Source: Paenibacillus tyrphae (GTDB lineage Bacteria > Bacillota > Bacilli > Paenibacillales > NBRC-103111). From it: a stretch of 64,000 nt of DNA. The notes beneath the pieces are model-generated. The model had not been told where the DNA came from and did no database searches. It saw only the letters and a program-made list of their open reading frames with translations. A program made the position numbers and the translations under genes. The stretch spans positions 1 through 64,000 of the forward strand of contig NZ_BSDJ01000028.1 in the NCBI RefSeq assembly GCF_027925525.1. The letters are read 5' to 3'. This document shows, in pieces, positions 26,924 through 35,180 of the stretch; positions within the stretch are counted from its first letter, which is position 1; each line of letters opens with the position of its first letter.

Positions 26924-27445
26924 CTATGACTGCTTCCGGCAGTTAATCGCGTAGAGCCGTACTTCCTCATCCGTATCCGCATACGGGATCGTGCCTTCAA
27001 AATGCATTCCCAGCTTTTCCAACAGCTTGGCCGACGCATGGTTATCTTTGGTGGTAATCGCCACAAGGCGTTGTAGCCCCAGTTCGGATTTGGCATAAGC
27101 CAGCGCGGCAGAAGCAGCCTCGAATGCGTACCCTTTCCCCCGGAATTCGGGAAGAAATGCATATCCGATATCGACATCCTCTAAGAAATCCCGTTTTGCA
27201 AATCCGCAGATACCGACCGGCGTGCCCCCATCTTTCAATTCCGTCAAGTAAAATCCGAACCCCAAACGGGCATATGAGTCCAGCGGCCCTTTTATAATAA
27301 AGCTCCGCGCGTCATCGAGCGTCCTCAAGCCTTTATCGCCGATGTAGCGGATCCAGGAAGGATCGTTCATAAGCTCCAGAATAAACGCCGCGTCCTCTAC
27401 GGTTTGGTGGCGAAGAATCAGCCGGTCGGTTTCGAGTACGATCAT
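26924..27445 (-). CDS. GNAT-family N-acetyltransferase (RimJ/RimL-like)
   Basis: 173 aa with the GNAT acetyl-CoA loop in FLPEFRGKGYAFEAA (about 97-111) and the N-terminal LETDRLILR of the RimJ/RimL branch. It transfers acetyl from acetyl-CoA to an amine; the acceptor is unknown. AAAGGGG lies seven bases before the ATG. Single gene, convergent with the Spo0E-like gene. Confidence 0.88.
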   Translation of the reverse strand: MIVLETDRLILRHQTVEDAAFILELMNDPSWIRYIGDKGLRTLDDARSFIIKGPLDSYARLGFGFYLTELKDGGTPVGICGFAKRDFLEDVDIGYAFLPEFRGKGYAFEAASAALAYAKSELGLQRLVAITTKDNHASAKLLEKLGMHFEGTIPYADTDEEVRLYAINCRKQS

Positions 27446-27487
27446 ATCGGTACCCCTTTCATTCGTAAAAACACACCCCTGTGGTGC

Positions 27488-27670
27488 TTAATGAGGTGTG
27501 TCATTCGGTGGATTATGCTTGTTATTTTTCTTGTCATGGATGTACAGATCGAGCGCTTCAATCCCTCTGCGCGCAAGCTGAATAAATAAAATTAAACAGT
27601 AAATGGAAAGACCGATTAAAATGACATAAATCAGCATACTCCCAATAGCAAAAAACTCTATGTTAATCAC
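27488..27670 (-). CDS. Small single-helix membrane protein (DUF4083-like), start codon unclear
   Basis: Up to 60 aa: one hydrophobic helix (about 8-32) followed by an amphipathic segment and a polar Lys/Asn tail. A strong GGAGGTGAT precedes the frame, but the in-frame GTG at 27670 is part of that site. Eight bases after GGAGG the codon is ATA (27661), where ATG would be expected. Either ATA initiates, or the start has been lost by a G-to-A change, or the ATG at 27637 is used. The family suggestion is weak. Confidence 0.5.
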   Translation of the reverse strand: MINIEFFAIGSMLIYVILIGLSIYCLILFIQLARRGIEALDLYIHDKKNNKHNPPNDTPH

Positions 27671-27733
27671 CTCCGAATTGATTATACACCCACTATTCCA
27701 AAAAGTTCCATACTATAACCCCCTATTAAAATC

Positions 27734-27758
27734 AAAAAAACCTCCCGATCAAGGGAGG
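27734..27758 (-). terminator. Minus-strand terminator
   Basis: GGGAGG/CCTCCC arms (27753-27758, 27741-27746) with loop, followed on the minus strand by seven T. It would stop transcripts coming from the 28000-28383 gene. Confidence 0.75.
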
Positions 27759-27884
27759 CTGTAAGTTATATCGAACATTTAGAGCATCAGAAGGATTGAA
27801 TTTAGTTGAAACCATAAAACAATTTAAAATAGTTATAATGGGATAAAAGAAAACCTTGGTATGAGTGCAGTAAGCTTGATCAAT

Positions 27885-27997
27885 AAGAAAAACTTCTATC
27901 GAAGTCTATTCATGGATGAGCGACCGCGGTTTAGCGGAAGTTTTTCTTGGGATATAGAATTTGTTCAGCTTCGCTGAAAATTTATAAATTCTATATC
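27885..27997. other. Two adjacent AT-rich hairpins, candidate structured RNA or DNA element
   Basis: Hairpin A: 12-base perfect arms AAGAAAAACTTC (27885-27896) and its complement (27937-27948). Hairpin B: 12-base perfect arms GATATAGAATTT (27951-27962) and complement (27986-27997), enclosing a smaller hairpin TTCAGC-TTC-GCTGAA. The two abut with two bases between. They lie immediately downstream of a minus-strand gene (stop at 28000) in a 329-base gene-free stretch. No coding potential or recognised RNA family. Confidence 0.55.
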
Positions 27998-27999
27998 GT

Positions 28000-28383
28000 T
28001 CAAAAATCGCGTTTGTTTTTATTGGACTCGCTAACCAAATTCGCCATGTTATAGTTCGACTCAAAAGTCACGCTGGTGCAGAGCAAGTCTTGGCGCATCG
28101 CGAATTCAAATTGAATCTCACCGTGCGTCCAACGTTTCAGCTTCAACGATTCCAGAGCGGTCTGGCGGAACGAAAGCTGATGGCTTTCGGACAGGCCACG
28201 CTCTGCCACCTTGATCTCCGTACCCTTGCTCTCCAGAGGAAAATGCCGGATGCCGAACTTCCCGACCATGTTATTTCGAATCTGGACGAAAACCGTCCCC
28301 GAGGTAAGCTGAGCCAGCTCCTCTCTCAATTCCCGAAACACCAAATCCAACTGTCTGGCTAAAGGCAACTGTTCTAAAATCAC
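28000..28383 (-). CDS. Conserved hypothetical protein
   Basis: 127 aa from GTG at 28383, AAAGGAGG six bases upstream. The N-terminal helix QLPLARQLDLVFRELREELAQLTSG is followed by beta-rich sequence (TVFVQIRNNMVGKFGIRHFPLES) and an end rich in S, N and K. No motif recognised. It has a strong promoter and so is probably well expressed. Confidence 0.65.
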   Translation of the reverse strand: MILEQLPLARQLDLVFRELREELAQLTSGTVFVQIRNNMVGKFGIRHFPLESKGTEIKVAERGLSESHQLSFRQTALESLKLKRWTHGEIQFEFAMRQDLLCTSVTFESNYNMANLVSESNKNKRDF

Positions 28384-28443
28384 AGAGTTCCTCCTTTCAA
28401 GTAGTATAATTGGAATATTATGTATATCTGAGGCTCTAGACCC

Positions 28444-28472
28444 ATTATAGGACAATATAACCACGTTGACAA
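28444..28472 (-). promoter_or_regulatory. Sigma-A promoter of the hypothetical gene at 28000-28383
   Basis: On the minus strand TTGTCA (28467-28472), 17-base spacer, perfect TATAAT (28444-28449). The leader would be about 55 bases. The remaining gap to 28681 shows nothing else clear. Confidence 0.75.
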
Positions 28473-28681
28473 CAAATTTTTTCATAAAATTCACGATAAT
28501 CCAACAAAATTTTACATCGTAAGGCACCGCGCATATGGGACCGCTTTCATTCAAGTGACTGAACGATTGCTCTCGTTGGAAAACTATGGACCGGGCATTC
28601 TTGGGGGTGGTATAATTACCCATACAGCCAGGGCGATGACGTAAGCATTTTATCCTACACCTTCAAAGGAGTCGTTAATTT

Positions 28682-29941
28682 ATGAACTGGTTTCTGGGCC
28701 TTTCGTTCAAGAAGAAGCTGCAAATCGGCTGCTACACCCTCGTTGTCGTCTATTCTGCCGCCATGCTTCTGCTTATTTCCACCTCCTCCTTAAGTCCCAT
28801 TCTCGGGTTCGTGTTTCTGGCTGTGATGGCAGGACTCAGCTATCCTTTTATACGCTGGTTGGAGAGAGCGCTTACAGAACCGATTAGCGACATTTCCCGC
28901 GCCGCCCTGAGCATCTCCAAAGGAGATTTCTCGCAAAAGATCCACATCCGCTCCGACGACGCTCTTGGCGAGTTGGGGACGGCCTTTAACCGCATGACGG
29001 AGAAGCTGCGCGAGCTTCTGCAGGAAACGGGACGGGCCTCGAAGCATGTGTTCGACTCCAGCAGGGATATTTATTTTAAAAATGAGAAGATGAAAACAGT
29101 GCTTGAGGAAGTGTCCGTCGCCGCCGGAGAGCTTGCGTCCGGAGCCAATCAGATTTCGGAAGAGATCGGCGGCGTCTCCTCGGCGACGAAGGATATCGAG
29201 CAGCGGGTAACCGAATATACGGAATCGACCCGGGAAATGAACTCGCGGGCCAGACAAATGATAGCGCTGGTAGACAAAGGACTTCAGTCGGTGGAAACCC
29301 AGAGCGAAGGCATGCGCAAAAATGTCGACGCTACGGCCAACGTATCTCAAACGATCGATTCGCTCGCCCGGCAGACCGGCAGCATCTCGCAAATGACCCG
29401 AACCATCTCGGATATTGCCGAACAAACGAATCTGTTATCGTTGAACGCTTCCATCGAAGCTGCGCGTGCAGGCGAGCACGGCAAAGGCTTCGCCGTCGTC
29501 GCCCAGGAGGTCCGGAAGCTGGCGGAGGAAGCCACTGCCTCGACCAAAGAGGTGTTCGGTCTTGTTCGCAGTATCGAACAAGGGATTCAGCACGCGCTTG
29601 CGTCCATGGCCGAGAACGAGCAGATCGTCGCGGAGCAGACGAAGCTTATTGGCGAAACGGAACGGGTCTTCGCAGAAATCGTCAGCAGCGTCCGGTTCAT
29701 TTCCGAGCAAATCGCCGCTTTCGCCGATGGGACGGAGCAAATGCTGGCCGGAGCCAAGCATATTTCGGCTACGATGGAAAATATATCGGCCATTACGCAG
29801 CAATCCGCTGCCGGGACCGAGGAGGTGTCCGCGTCGATGATCGACCAGATCTCGGCCGTACAGGCCATCGTGGCCCAGTCAGAGGAGATGACGAAGCTGG
29901 TGACGAAACTCCAGCAGACGATGAGTATCTTTAAATTGTAG
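28682..29941 (+). CDS. Methyl-accepting chemotaxis protein without an extracellular sensor
   Basis: 419 aa. Two membrane helices (about 13-33 and 36-56) are joined by only a few residues, so there is no extracellular ligand domain. A HAMP domain (about 58-112) follows, then the signalling hairpin with the tip [20 protein letters not shown] (within about 240-262) that contacts CheA and CheW. It may sense an intracellular or membrane cue. AAAGGAG is ten bases before the ATG. No other chemotaxis genes are nearby. Confidence 0.92.
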   Translation: MNWFLGLSFKKKLQIGCYTLVVVYSAAMLLLISTSSLSPILGFVFLAVMAGLSYPFIRWLERALTEPISDISRAALSISKGDFSQKIHIRSDDALGELGTAFNRMTEKLRELLQETGRASKHVFDSSRDIYFKNEKMKTVLEEVSVAAGELASGANQISEEIGGVSSATKDIEQRVTEYTESTREMNSRARQMIALVDKGLQSVETQSEGMRKNVDATANVSQTIDSLARQTGSISQMTRTISDIAEQTNLLSLNASIEAARAGEHGKGFAVVAQEVRKLAEEATASTKEVFGLVRSIEQGIQHALASMAENEQIVAEQTKLIGETERVFAEIVSSVRFISEQIAAFADGTEQMLAGAKHISATMENISAITQQSAAGTEEVSASMIDQISAVQAIVAQSEEMTKLVTKLQQTMSIFKL

Positions 29942-29943
29942 CG

Positions 29944-30151
29944 TTAGGCGGGGCTTTTTGTCGAAAGGCATATCTTGCGCTGGAAATGAGGGATAAACAG
30001 GTCCGCCTCCGGCCGCTCTTGATATCGGGTCATTTGAATTATAACTGAAAGGTATTGACCCGATATCAAAGGCGGCACGTAAACTCTCCGACGGACCCGT
30101 TTATCCAATTTTTCAGCTCTAGGAACCCTTTAGATAACAAACCCCGCCTAA
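29944..30151. repeat. Long-hairpin element 1
   Basis: A 208-base imperfect inverted repeat. Outer arms TTAGGCGGGG (29944-29953) and CCCCGCCTAA (30142-30151); middle stem 29991-30005 with 30092-30106, 14 of 15 paired; perfect 14-base inner stem 30019-30032 with 30056-30069 around a 23-base loop. Between middle and inner stems lies an asymmetric internal loop with GGCCGCTC on one side and the complement of GAGTTTACGT plus CCGCC on the other. Element 2 has the same internal-loop sequences but different stems. Confidence 0.8.
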
Positions 30152-30152
30152 A

Positions 30153-30379
30153 TAGGCGGGGCCCAGGTTGTTTTAAGAAACCCAGAATGGAGAAAATCTC
30201 AGACCAATAGAGGTGGGGTATATCCCGTAAGAGTTTACGTCCGCCTTTGAGACCCGTGAAAATACCATTAATTCTAATCAAGTTCACGGGTTTCAAGAGC
30301 GGCTGGAGGGATATACCCCACCGGCATATGCAGAGAATTTCTATGCGAAGCGGGTTTCTCAAAAAGCAAGCCCCGCCTA
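30153..30379. repeat. Long-hairpin element 2, inverted homologue of element 1
   Basis: A 227-base inverted repeat. Outer arms TAGGCGGGGC (30153-30162) and GCCCCGCCTA (30370-30379); GAAACCC (30177-30183) with GGGTTTC (30352-30358); perfect 15-base middle stem 30212-30226 with 30308-30322; inner stem 30247-30260 with 30283-30296, 13 of 14. The strip 30231-30250 matches element 1 (30066-30086, other strand) at 20 of 21 positions, and GCCGCTCTTGA also recurs, while the stems differ in sequence but keep pairing. Confidence 0.8.
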
Positions 30380-30394
30380 AAAAGAGGCGGGGCT
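30361..30394 (-). terminator. Terminator of pepF
   Basis: GCCCCGCCT (30370-30378) and AGGCGGGGC (30385-30393) form a nine-base stem, followed on the minus strand by GCTTTTTG. The left arm is shared with the outer arm of hairpin element 2. Confidence 0.8.
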
Positions 30395-30399
30395 AAAGA

Positions 30400-32190
30400 T
30401 TACTCCGTTAAGCGCAGGAACTCGTTGACGTCGGCGATGGTGACGTCCATCGCCTGCTGCCAGAAGTCCGGCTTGCGTAGGTCGACGCCGAGATGCTTGC
30501 TCGCCAGATCTTCGACCGTCATCCGTCCGGTATCGCGCAGCAGCGCAATGTACTGGTCTTCGAACGCCGCGCCCCGGCGGAGCGCTTCGGCGTACAGACC
30601 GGTGCTGAACATGTAGCCGAAGGTGTACGGGAAATTGTAGAACGGCACGTCCGTCAAGTAAAAATGCATTTTCGACGCCCAGAAGTGCGGATGATACTCG
30701 GCAAGCGTATTCCGGTAAGCCTTCTTCTGAGCGGCTTCCATCAATTCGTTCAGGCGCTCGATGCTCACGAGCCCGTGGCGGCGCGCCTCGTAAAAGTCTG
30801 TCTCGAACAAGAACCGGGCATGAATGTTCATATAGAAAGCGACCGAGCGCTGAATTTTATCCTCCAACAGCGTTAACCGCTCTTCATCGGTCTCCGCTGC
30901 CTTCACTGCTGCATCGGAGACGACCATCTCGGCGAACGTGGAAGCCGTCTCGGCGACGTTCATGGCGTACTCCTGGGCAAGCGCCGGCAGATCGTTCATC
31001 ACATGTTGATGATACGCGTGTCCGAGCTCGTGCGCGAGCGTCGATACGTTCGATGCGGTGCCCGCATACGTCATAAAGATGCGCGTTTCTTCGGAGATGG
31101 GAAACGACGTGCAGAATCCGCCAGGACGCTTGCCTGCGCGGTCCTCCGCTTCGATCCAGCCGTTCTCGAACGCCATTACGGTGAATTCGGCCATTTTCGG
31201 GCTGAAGCGGCGGAACTGCTCTACGATGAGTTGCGCGCCTTGATCATAGCTGAACGTCATATTGCCTTCTCCGACCGGTGCGTCGACATCATGCCATGCC
31301 AATTTCTCAACGCCCAGCAGCTTCGCTTTCCTCTCCAGGTAACGGACGAACACGTCTTTGCTCTGCTCGATCACGCCCCACATCGCATCCAGCGTTTCCT
31401 TCGACATCCGGTTGATGGTTAGCGGCTCCCGATGAATCTCATCCCAGCCCCGGCGCTCATACAGCTTAAGTCGGAAGCCGCCCAGGTGATTGAGCGCGTC
31501 GGCGCAGTAATCGGCATGTTTCGCCCACTCCCGCTCCCACAAGTCGAATACCCGCTGCCGTACGCTGCGGTCCGGGCTGTACATTTTGTTGGCGGCCTGT
31601 CCCGCCGAGAGCTCCGTTACAGTCCCGTTTTCTTCGAACGGGATGCTGAACTTGCTCACCGTCGTATTGTACAGCTCGCCCCAACCGTGATACCCGTCTA
31701 CGGCAAGGTCGTGGATTAGCGCTTCCTGCTCCGGTGACAGCTTCTCCGATGCAAGCCGGCGCCGCTCTTCAAGCGGGTAAGTGATTTCACTAAGCTCCGC
31801 GTGAGCAAGCAAGCCTTGCCAAGCCGACTCGGGAATGCGGCGCAGGAAATCGTCAAAACGCGTCGAGGCGGAAGCGAAAGCGGCTTGAATCGACTTCACC
31901 TGCCCAGTGAGCTGGACCGCACGCTTGTCGTTTTGATTTTCCGCCGTCAGGCAGCCGGTGAACGATTCCGCTTCGCGTATTTTCAATAAGGCCGTTTGCA
32001 CCAACACAATCACGGGGAGCAGCGATGCCGATTGCTCTGGCGTTTCCGGTACGGCCAGCCCGCTTAACGTCTCGTCCAGCTCGGAGATGTTCGATTGCAG
32101 CTCTTTCAAAAATTGAATAAAAGCATCAGACCCGCTGCCTCCCGGAAAAAAACGCTCCAAATTCCAAGTTTGCGGCAAAGGATTACGCAT
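30400..32190 (-). CDS. pepF: M3-family oligoendopeptidase (PepF-like)
   Basis: 596 aa, usual for the M3B subfamily. Zinc site H387-ELG-H391 with the third ligand glutamate in NVAETASTFAE about 25 residues later. A mostly helical cytosolic peptidase that degrades oligopeptides of about 7-17 residues in known homologues. The C-terminal PFYNFPYTFGYMFSTGLY motif is typical. Single gene with its own terminator; no promoter was identified with confidence. Confidence 0.93.
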   Translation of the reverse strand: MRNPLPQTWNLERFFPGGSGSDAFIQFLKELQSNISELDETLSGLAVPETPEQSASLLPVIVLVQTALLKIREAESFTGCLTAENQNDKRAVQLTGQVKSIQAAFASASTRFDDFLRRIPESAWQGLLAHAELSEITYPLEERRRLASEKLSPEQEALIHDLAVDGYHGWGELYNTTVSKFSIPFEENGTVTELSAGQAANKMYSPDRSVRQRVFDLWEREWAKHADYCADALNHLGGFRLKLYERRGWDEIHREPLTINRMSKETLDAMWGVIEQSKDVFVRYLERKAKLLGVEKLAWHDVDAPVGEGNMTFSYDQGAQLIVEQFRRFSPKMAEFTVMAFENGWIEAEDRAGKRPGGFCTSFPISEETRIFMTYAGTASNVSTLAHELGHAYHQHVMNDLPALAQEYAMNVAETASTFAEMVVSDAAVKAAETDEERLTLLEDKIQRSVAFYMNIHARFLFETDFYEARRHGLVSIERLNELMEAAQKKAYRNTLAEYHPHFWASKMHFYLTDVPFYNFPYTFGYMFSTGLYAEALRRGAAFEDQYIALLRDTGRMTVEDLASKHLGVDLRKPDFWQQAMDVTIADVNEFLRLTE

Positions 32191-32279
32191 GGATAAACAC
32201 CTTCCTTATTTATACATTATGTATCTCTTTCCATTAAACCACAATTTGGCGCAAAACCAAAATGCCGCGGCCCCATTTT

Positions 32280-32308
32280 TTGGTTGAATTTTAGGTCTCG
32301 GATATGAT
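32280..32308 (+). promoter_or_regulatory. Candidate sigma-A promoter of the yycC-like operon
   Basis: TTGGTT (32280-32285), 17 bases, TATGAT (32303-32308), ending 40 bases before the start at 32349. Confidence 0.55.
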
Positions 32309-32348
32309 TAAATGGAGACTGTAGATCTATAGACTGGAGGGACTGCGA

Positions 32349-32540
32349 ATGAGACCTTTGCAGATTTCACCTGAGACGGCGCAGAAACTCGCGAAGGAAT
32401 TGAACGTTCCGATCGAACACCTGATGCATATGCCTCAGCACATTCTTCTGCAAAAGCTGGCCGAGCTTGCCGGGAAGACGAAGGACAATTCCACGGCTCC
32501 GGCTCCGGATAAAGATTCCAGCGTTTCCGGCCAGGAGTAA
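32349..32540 (+). CDS. yycC: YycC-like small protein
   Basis: 63 aa. The first 45 residues (MRPLQISPETAQKLAKEL, then PIEHLMHMPQHILLQKLAEL) match the short YycC family as recalled; the last 18 are a polar tail. Function unknown. GGAGG precedes the start. The next gene uses a ribosome-binding site that overlaps its 3' end. Confidence 0.7.
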   Translation: MRPLQISPETAQKLAKELNVPIEHLMHMPQHILLQKLAELAGKTKDNSTAPAPDKDSSVSGQE

Positions 32541-32544
32541 ACCT

Positions 32545-32790
32545 ATGATTCCATTTGAAAATACATGGCCCTATGAACGGATCGGACAAGACGTGTATGT
32601 GCACAGCTGCCCCTTTTGCCACGCTGCCAATGTTTTGCTGCCGCTCAAACTTAAAGACCTCTCGGAACTTCGCGAAGGCGTCAAAAAACTGCTCGTCTTC
32701 CCCTGCTGCCGAAATAAAGAGACTCTGGTCGATGCCGACCAAGATTATTTGCTTGCGGGCCGTCCGCTGCGCCGATACGGCAAAGAGTAA
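32545..32790 (+). CDS. Small protein with zinc-ribbon-like cysteines
   Basis: 81 aa from ATG at 32545, AGGAG eight bases upstream inside the yycC-like gene. CPFC near residue 22 and FPCC near residue 53 could form a treble-clef or ribbon zinc site. No family recognised. Its position four bases after the yycC-like stop implies co-translation. Confidence 0.7.
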   Translation: MIPFENTWPYERIGQDVYVHSCPFCHAANVLLPLKLKDLSELREGVKKLLVFPCCRNKETLVDADQDYLLAGRPLRRYGKE

Positions 32791-32819
32791 GCGTTCCCGC
32801 CTTCCCAGGAGACATCTTC

Positions 32820-33914
32820 ATGGATTTCTTTGCGCTTACGCATGCTTGTACCTTGATAGCGCTCAGCTATATGGCACTTAAGATACGCAATTGGCTGGTT
32901 ATCGAACGCTTACAAGCAATAGCCGTGCCTGTGCTGACGGGAGCCGCCAGCATCGTGATGATGCTCTTGTCCTTGCCGGGGGACTCCCTGTTTAGCGACT
33001 TGAAATTCGCGCCGATCGTCATGGCGGGCCTGCGGTTCGGCTGGGTCTCCTCTCTGCTGTCCACCTTGCTTCCTGCGGGGTACATGCTGCTGGAGCACAA
33101 GCCGGACTGGGGGATTGAAGCCGTTCAATCCCTTCTGCTGCCCGCCATCATCAGCTCGCTGTTTCATCGGAAAGAATACGATTCCGGTTATTTTTTCATC
33201 CGGCTGACCGACGGGTGGAGCGTCTGCGCGATTCTTACCGTAGTACGCGTGGTTTCGCATGTCCAGTTGGAGACTACCCAGACCTCGGTGTTTTGGCTGT
33301 CGCAGCTGCTGATGCTCGTCTACTCGGGGCTGGCGATCATGGCCCTGATCTATATGTTCAACGACGAGAACAAAATCTGGATCATGCAGCGGAAGCTGGA
33401 GCTCGAAGCGAAGCAGGACAACCTGACCCGGCTGCCGAATCTGCGCGGCTTTATGGATATCGCCAAGCGGACCGTCCGCAGCCGGCGCATCGCGATCATG
33501 ATGATCGATATCGACAATTTCAAACGGTACAACGACACGTTCGGACACCTGCACGGAGATCAGCTTCTTCGGGAAGCCGGACAGCTGCTGAAAACGGCCG
33601 TCCACGAGCAGGATTACATCGCCAGATACGGCGGAGAAGAATTCATTATTTTAAGCCACATGACGGATGAAGCCCAGCTGTCACACTATGCGGACTGGCT
33701 GCGCCACAACATTGAAGAGTACCGCTTTTACGGGGATTCCGTGGCCGGAACGACGATTTCGATCGGCATCTCCATCTCCCGCATGCCGGGAGACGAGCTC
33801 CGCCGGCTTATTGCCGAAGCGGATGAGGCGCTGTACGTCTCCAAGCAATCGGGCAAAAACCGCTATACGTTCTATCGGGCGGATCAAACACAAACACAGC
33901 AAAAAAACGCTTGA
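32820..33914 (+). CDS. Membrane diguanylate cyclase (5TM plus GGDEF)
   Basis: 364 aa. Five to six membrane helices (about 5-185) resemble the 5TMR-LYT sensor module, followed by a short coiled coil and a GGDEF domain (about 200-355). The active motif is GGEEF at 271-275, preceded by DIDNFKRYND with the metal-binding aspartate, so c-di-GMP synthesis is expected. The product-inhibition RxxD site is absent: HEQD occupies its place. The PilZ protein at 43112 is a possible receptor of the same messenger. Confidence 0.9.
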   Translation: MDFFALTHACTLIALSYMALKIRNWLVIERLQAIAVPVLTGAASIVMMLLSLPGDSLFSDLKFAPIVMAGLRFGWVSSLLSTLLPAGYMLLEHKPDWGIEAVQSLLLPAIISSLFHRKEYDSGYFFIRLTDGWSVCAILTVVRVVSHVQLETTQTSVFWLSQLLMLVYSGLAIMALIYMFNDENKIWIMQRKLELEAKQDNLTRLPNLRGFMDIAKRTVRSRRIAIMMIDIDNFKRYNDTFGHLHGDQLLREAGQLLKTAVHEQDYIARYGGEEFIILSHMTDEAQLSHYADWLRHNIEEYRFYGDSVAGTTISIGISISRMPGDELRRLIAEADEALYVSKQSGKNRYTFYRADQTQTQQKNA

Positions 33915-33954
33915 AGCGTTCTCGGATCGATGCCGGGAAGCTTGAAGCGTTTTT
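33899..33954 (+). terminator. Terminator of the diguanylate cyclase gene
   Basis: AAAAACGCTT and AAGCGTTTTT form the outer stem of a long hairpin that starts inside the last codons; the run of T follows. It can also end the convergent DUF2225 gene. Confidence 0.7.
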
Positions 33955-33966
33955 GAGTTGAAGGCA

Positions 33967-34668
33967 TCAGGTCAATTCCTGGGCCTCGGGTTCGAGCACA
34001 ACCGAATCCGCATGCATATCCTCACGGGTCACGGCCCATTGCTCGCGGCATGCCCGAATCATGCCGGCATCCATGATGCGCTTGTCGTTAATGACGCGCG
34101 AGAACCATTTGACCGCTTGGTTATACTGCTTCAGCCGGCGGCTGAGCTCCCCCATCAGGTACATGAGACGGGCATTGTTCATCTCCGCCGCTTCCGTCTC
34201 GAATGCCCGCGTATACTCATCCAGCGCATGCTGCAAAAACCGGGCTTCCTGCTCCTTGTCGTTCCGGTAGCGGTAAAGCCAGGCGATATGGTGCAGCATC
34301 CCGGCGGTAATGCGCCCTTTATCGTTGACCGTCTGGGCCGTAACGAGCGCAAGCTTGTAGGCGTAAAGCGCATCCTCCCACGTCCGCTCGCCCCCGTAGT
34401 CCTTGTACGTCCAATGGTCGGCGACTTTTTCGCGGAATGCCGTTTTTTGTGCGGGCGTTAGCCGGTCCTTGGAATTCTCCGTCCCCGCAAACCCGCAGTG
34501 GGGGCAGATGCGTACGACATAATAGTCTGGGTTAATGTCCTTATAATGAACGCAGAAATCGGTGTCGGTGCCGGACGCCTTCTTGAAGCTCGGGCGGACG
34601 CGGGACGTTTGAAATACGGCGTCGCAGTGATGACATCTGACGCTGACTTGAAATAAAGGTTCGACCAC
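33967..34668 (-). CDS. DUF2225 protein
   Basis: 233 aa from GTG at 34668 (GAGG 11 bases upstream; GTG at 34677 is too near). CHHC (near residue 12) and CPHC (near 55) form a likely zinc site, followed by a TPR-like helical region with many YRYRNDKEQEARF-type repeats. This matches the DUF2225 family common in spore formers; function unknown. Confidence 0.8.
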   Translation of the reverse strand: MVEPLFQVSVRCHHCDAVFQTSRVRPSFKKASGTDTDFCVHYKDINPDYYVVRICPHCGFAGTENSKDRLTPAQKTAFREKVADHWTYKDYGGERTWEDALYAYKLALVTAQTVNDKGRITAGMLHHIAWLYRYRNDKEQEARFLQHALDEYTRAFETEAAEMNNARLMYLMGELSRRLKQYNQAVKWFSRVINDKRIMDAGMIRACREQWAVTREDMHADSVVLEPEAQELT

Positions 34669-34713
34669 GGAACACACTTCCTCAGCTTCGTTTTCTGGTT
34701 TCGATAAGCTTCG

Positions 34714-35109
34714 TTAGCTATTGCTATGGCTGTTGACAAAATGATACGCCGGGCCCTTCAGCCGCTCCAGTACGGCAAGCCGAAGCTCTCGTTCCATCCC
34801 CGTTTCTTCCAGTGCCTCCGCCATACAGCCGAGCCAGGCGTCCGCACGCTCCGGCGTGATCGGAAACGGCAAATGCCGCGCACGCATCATCGGGTGCCCG
34901 TACTGCCCGGAATACAGCGGCGGTCCGCCGAAAAATTGCGTCAAGAACAAGTACTGCTTTTCCATGACCGGCGTAATGTCTTCCGGGAACAGGGGCCCCA
35001 GCAGCGGATGCGCCTGCACCTTCGGGTAGAACGCCTCCACAATGCTGCGGATGGCCGCCTCCCCGCCGATCGCTTCGTAAAACGTCATCTCCCGTTCTTC
35101 CCGGGTCAT
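34714..35109 (-). CDS. yjbI: Group II truncated haemoglobin (YjbI-like)
   Basis: 131 aa from ATG at 35109, GGGAG nine bases upstream. FYEAIGGEAAIRSIVEAFY begins the 2-on-2 globin fold; the proximal haem histidine is in RARHLPFPI and the group II tryptophan is in ADAWLGCM. It binds O2 or NO-type ligands in the cytoplasm, probably for peroxide or NO handling. Confidence 0.9.
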   Translation of the reverse strand: MTREEREMTFYEAIGGEAAIRSIVEAFYPKVQAHPLLGPLFPEDITPVMEKQYLFLTQFFGGPPLYSGQYGHPMMRARHLPFPITPERADAWLGCMAEALEETGMERELRLAVLERLKGPAYHFVNSHSNS

Positions 35110-35127
35110 GCGGTTCATCTCCCAACG

Positions 35128-35162
35128 AAAAAAGATGCTAAGCTGCCTTGCACCTTAGCATC
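35128..35162 (-). terminator. Terminator upstream of the haemoglobin gene
   Basis: Nine-base stem GATGCTAAG (35134-35142) with CTTAGCATC (35154-35162), followed on the minus strand by TTTTTT. It ends the small gene at 35181-35270. Confidence 0.85.
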
Positions 35163-35180
35163 GTTATTTTGTAAAACGCT

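Noticed and set aside
30066-30362. 98-codon minus-strand frame across the hairpin elements
   Set aside because: It spans the arms of two inverted repeats, has no ribosome-binding site and no protein-like composition. The DNA is better explained as structured elements.
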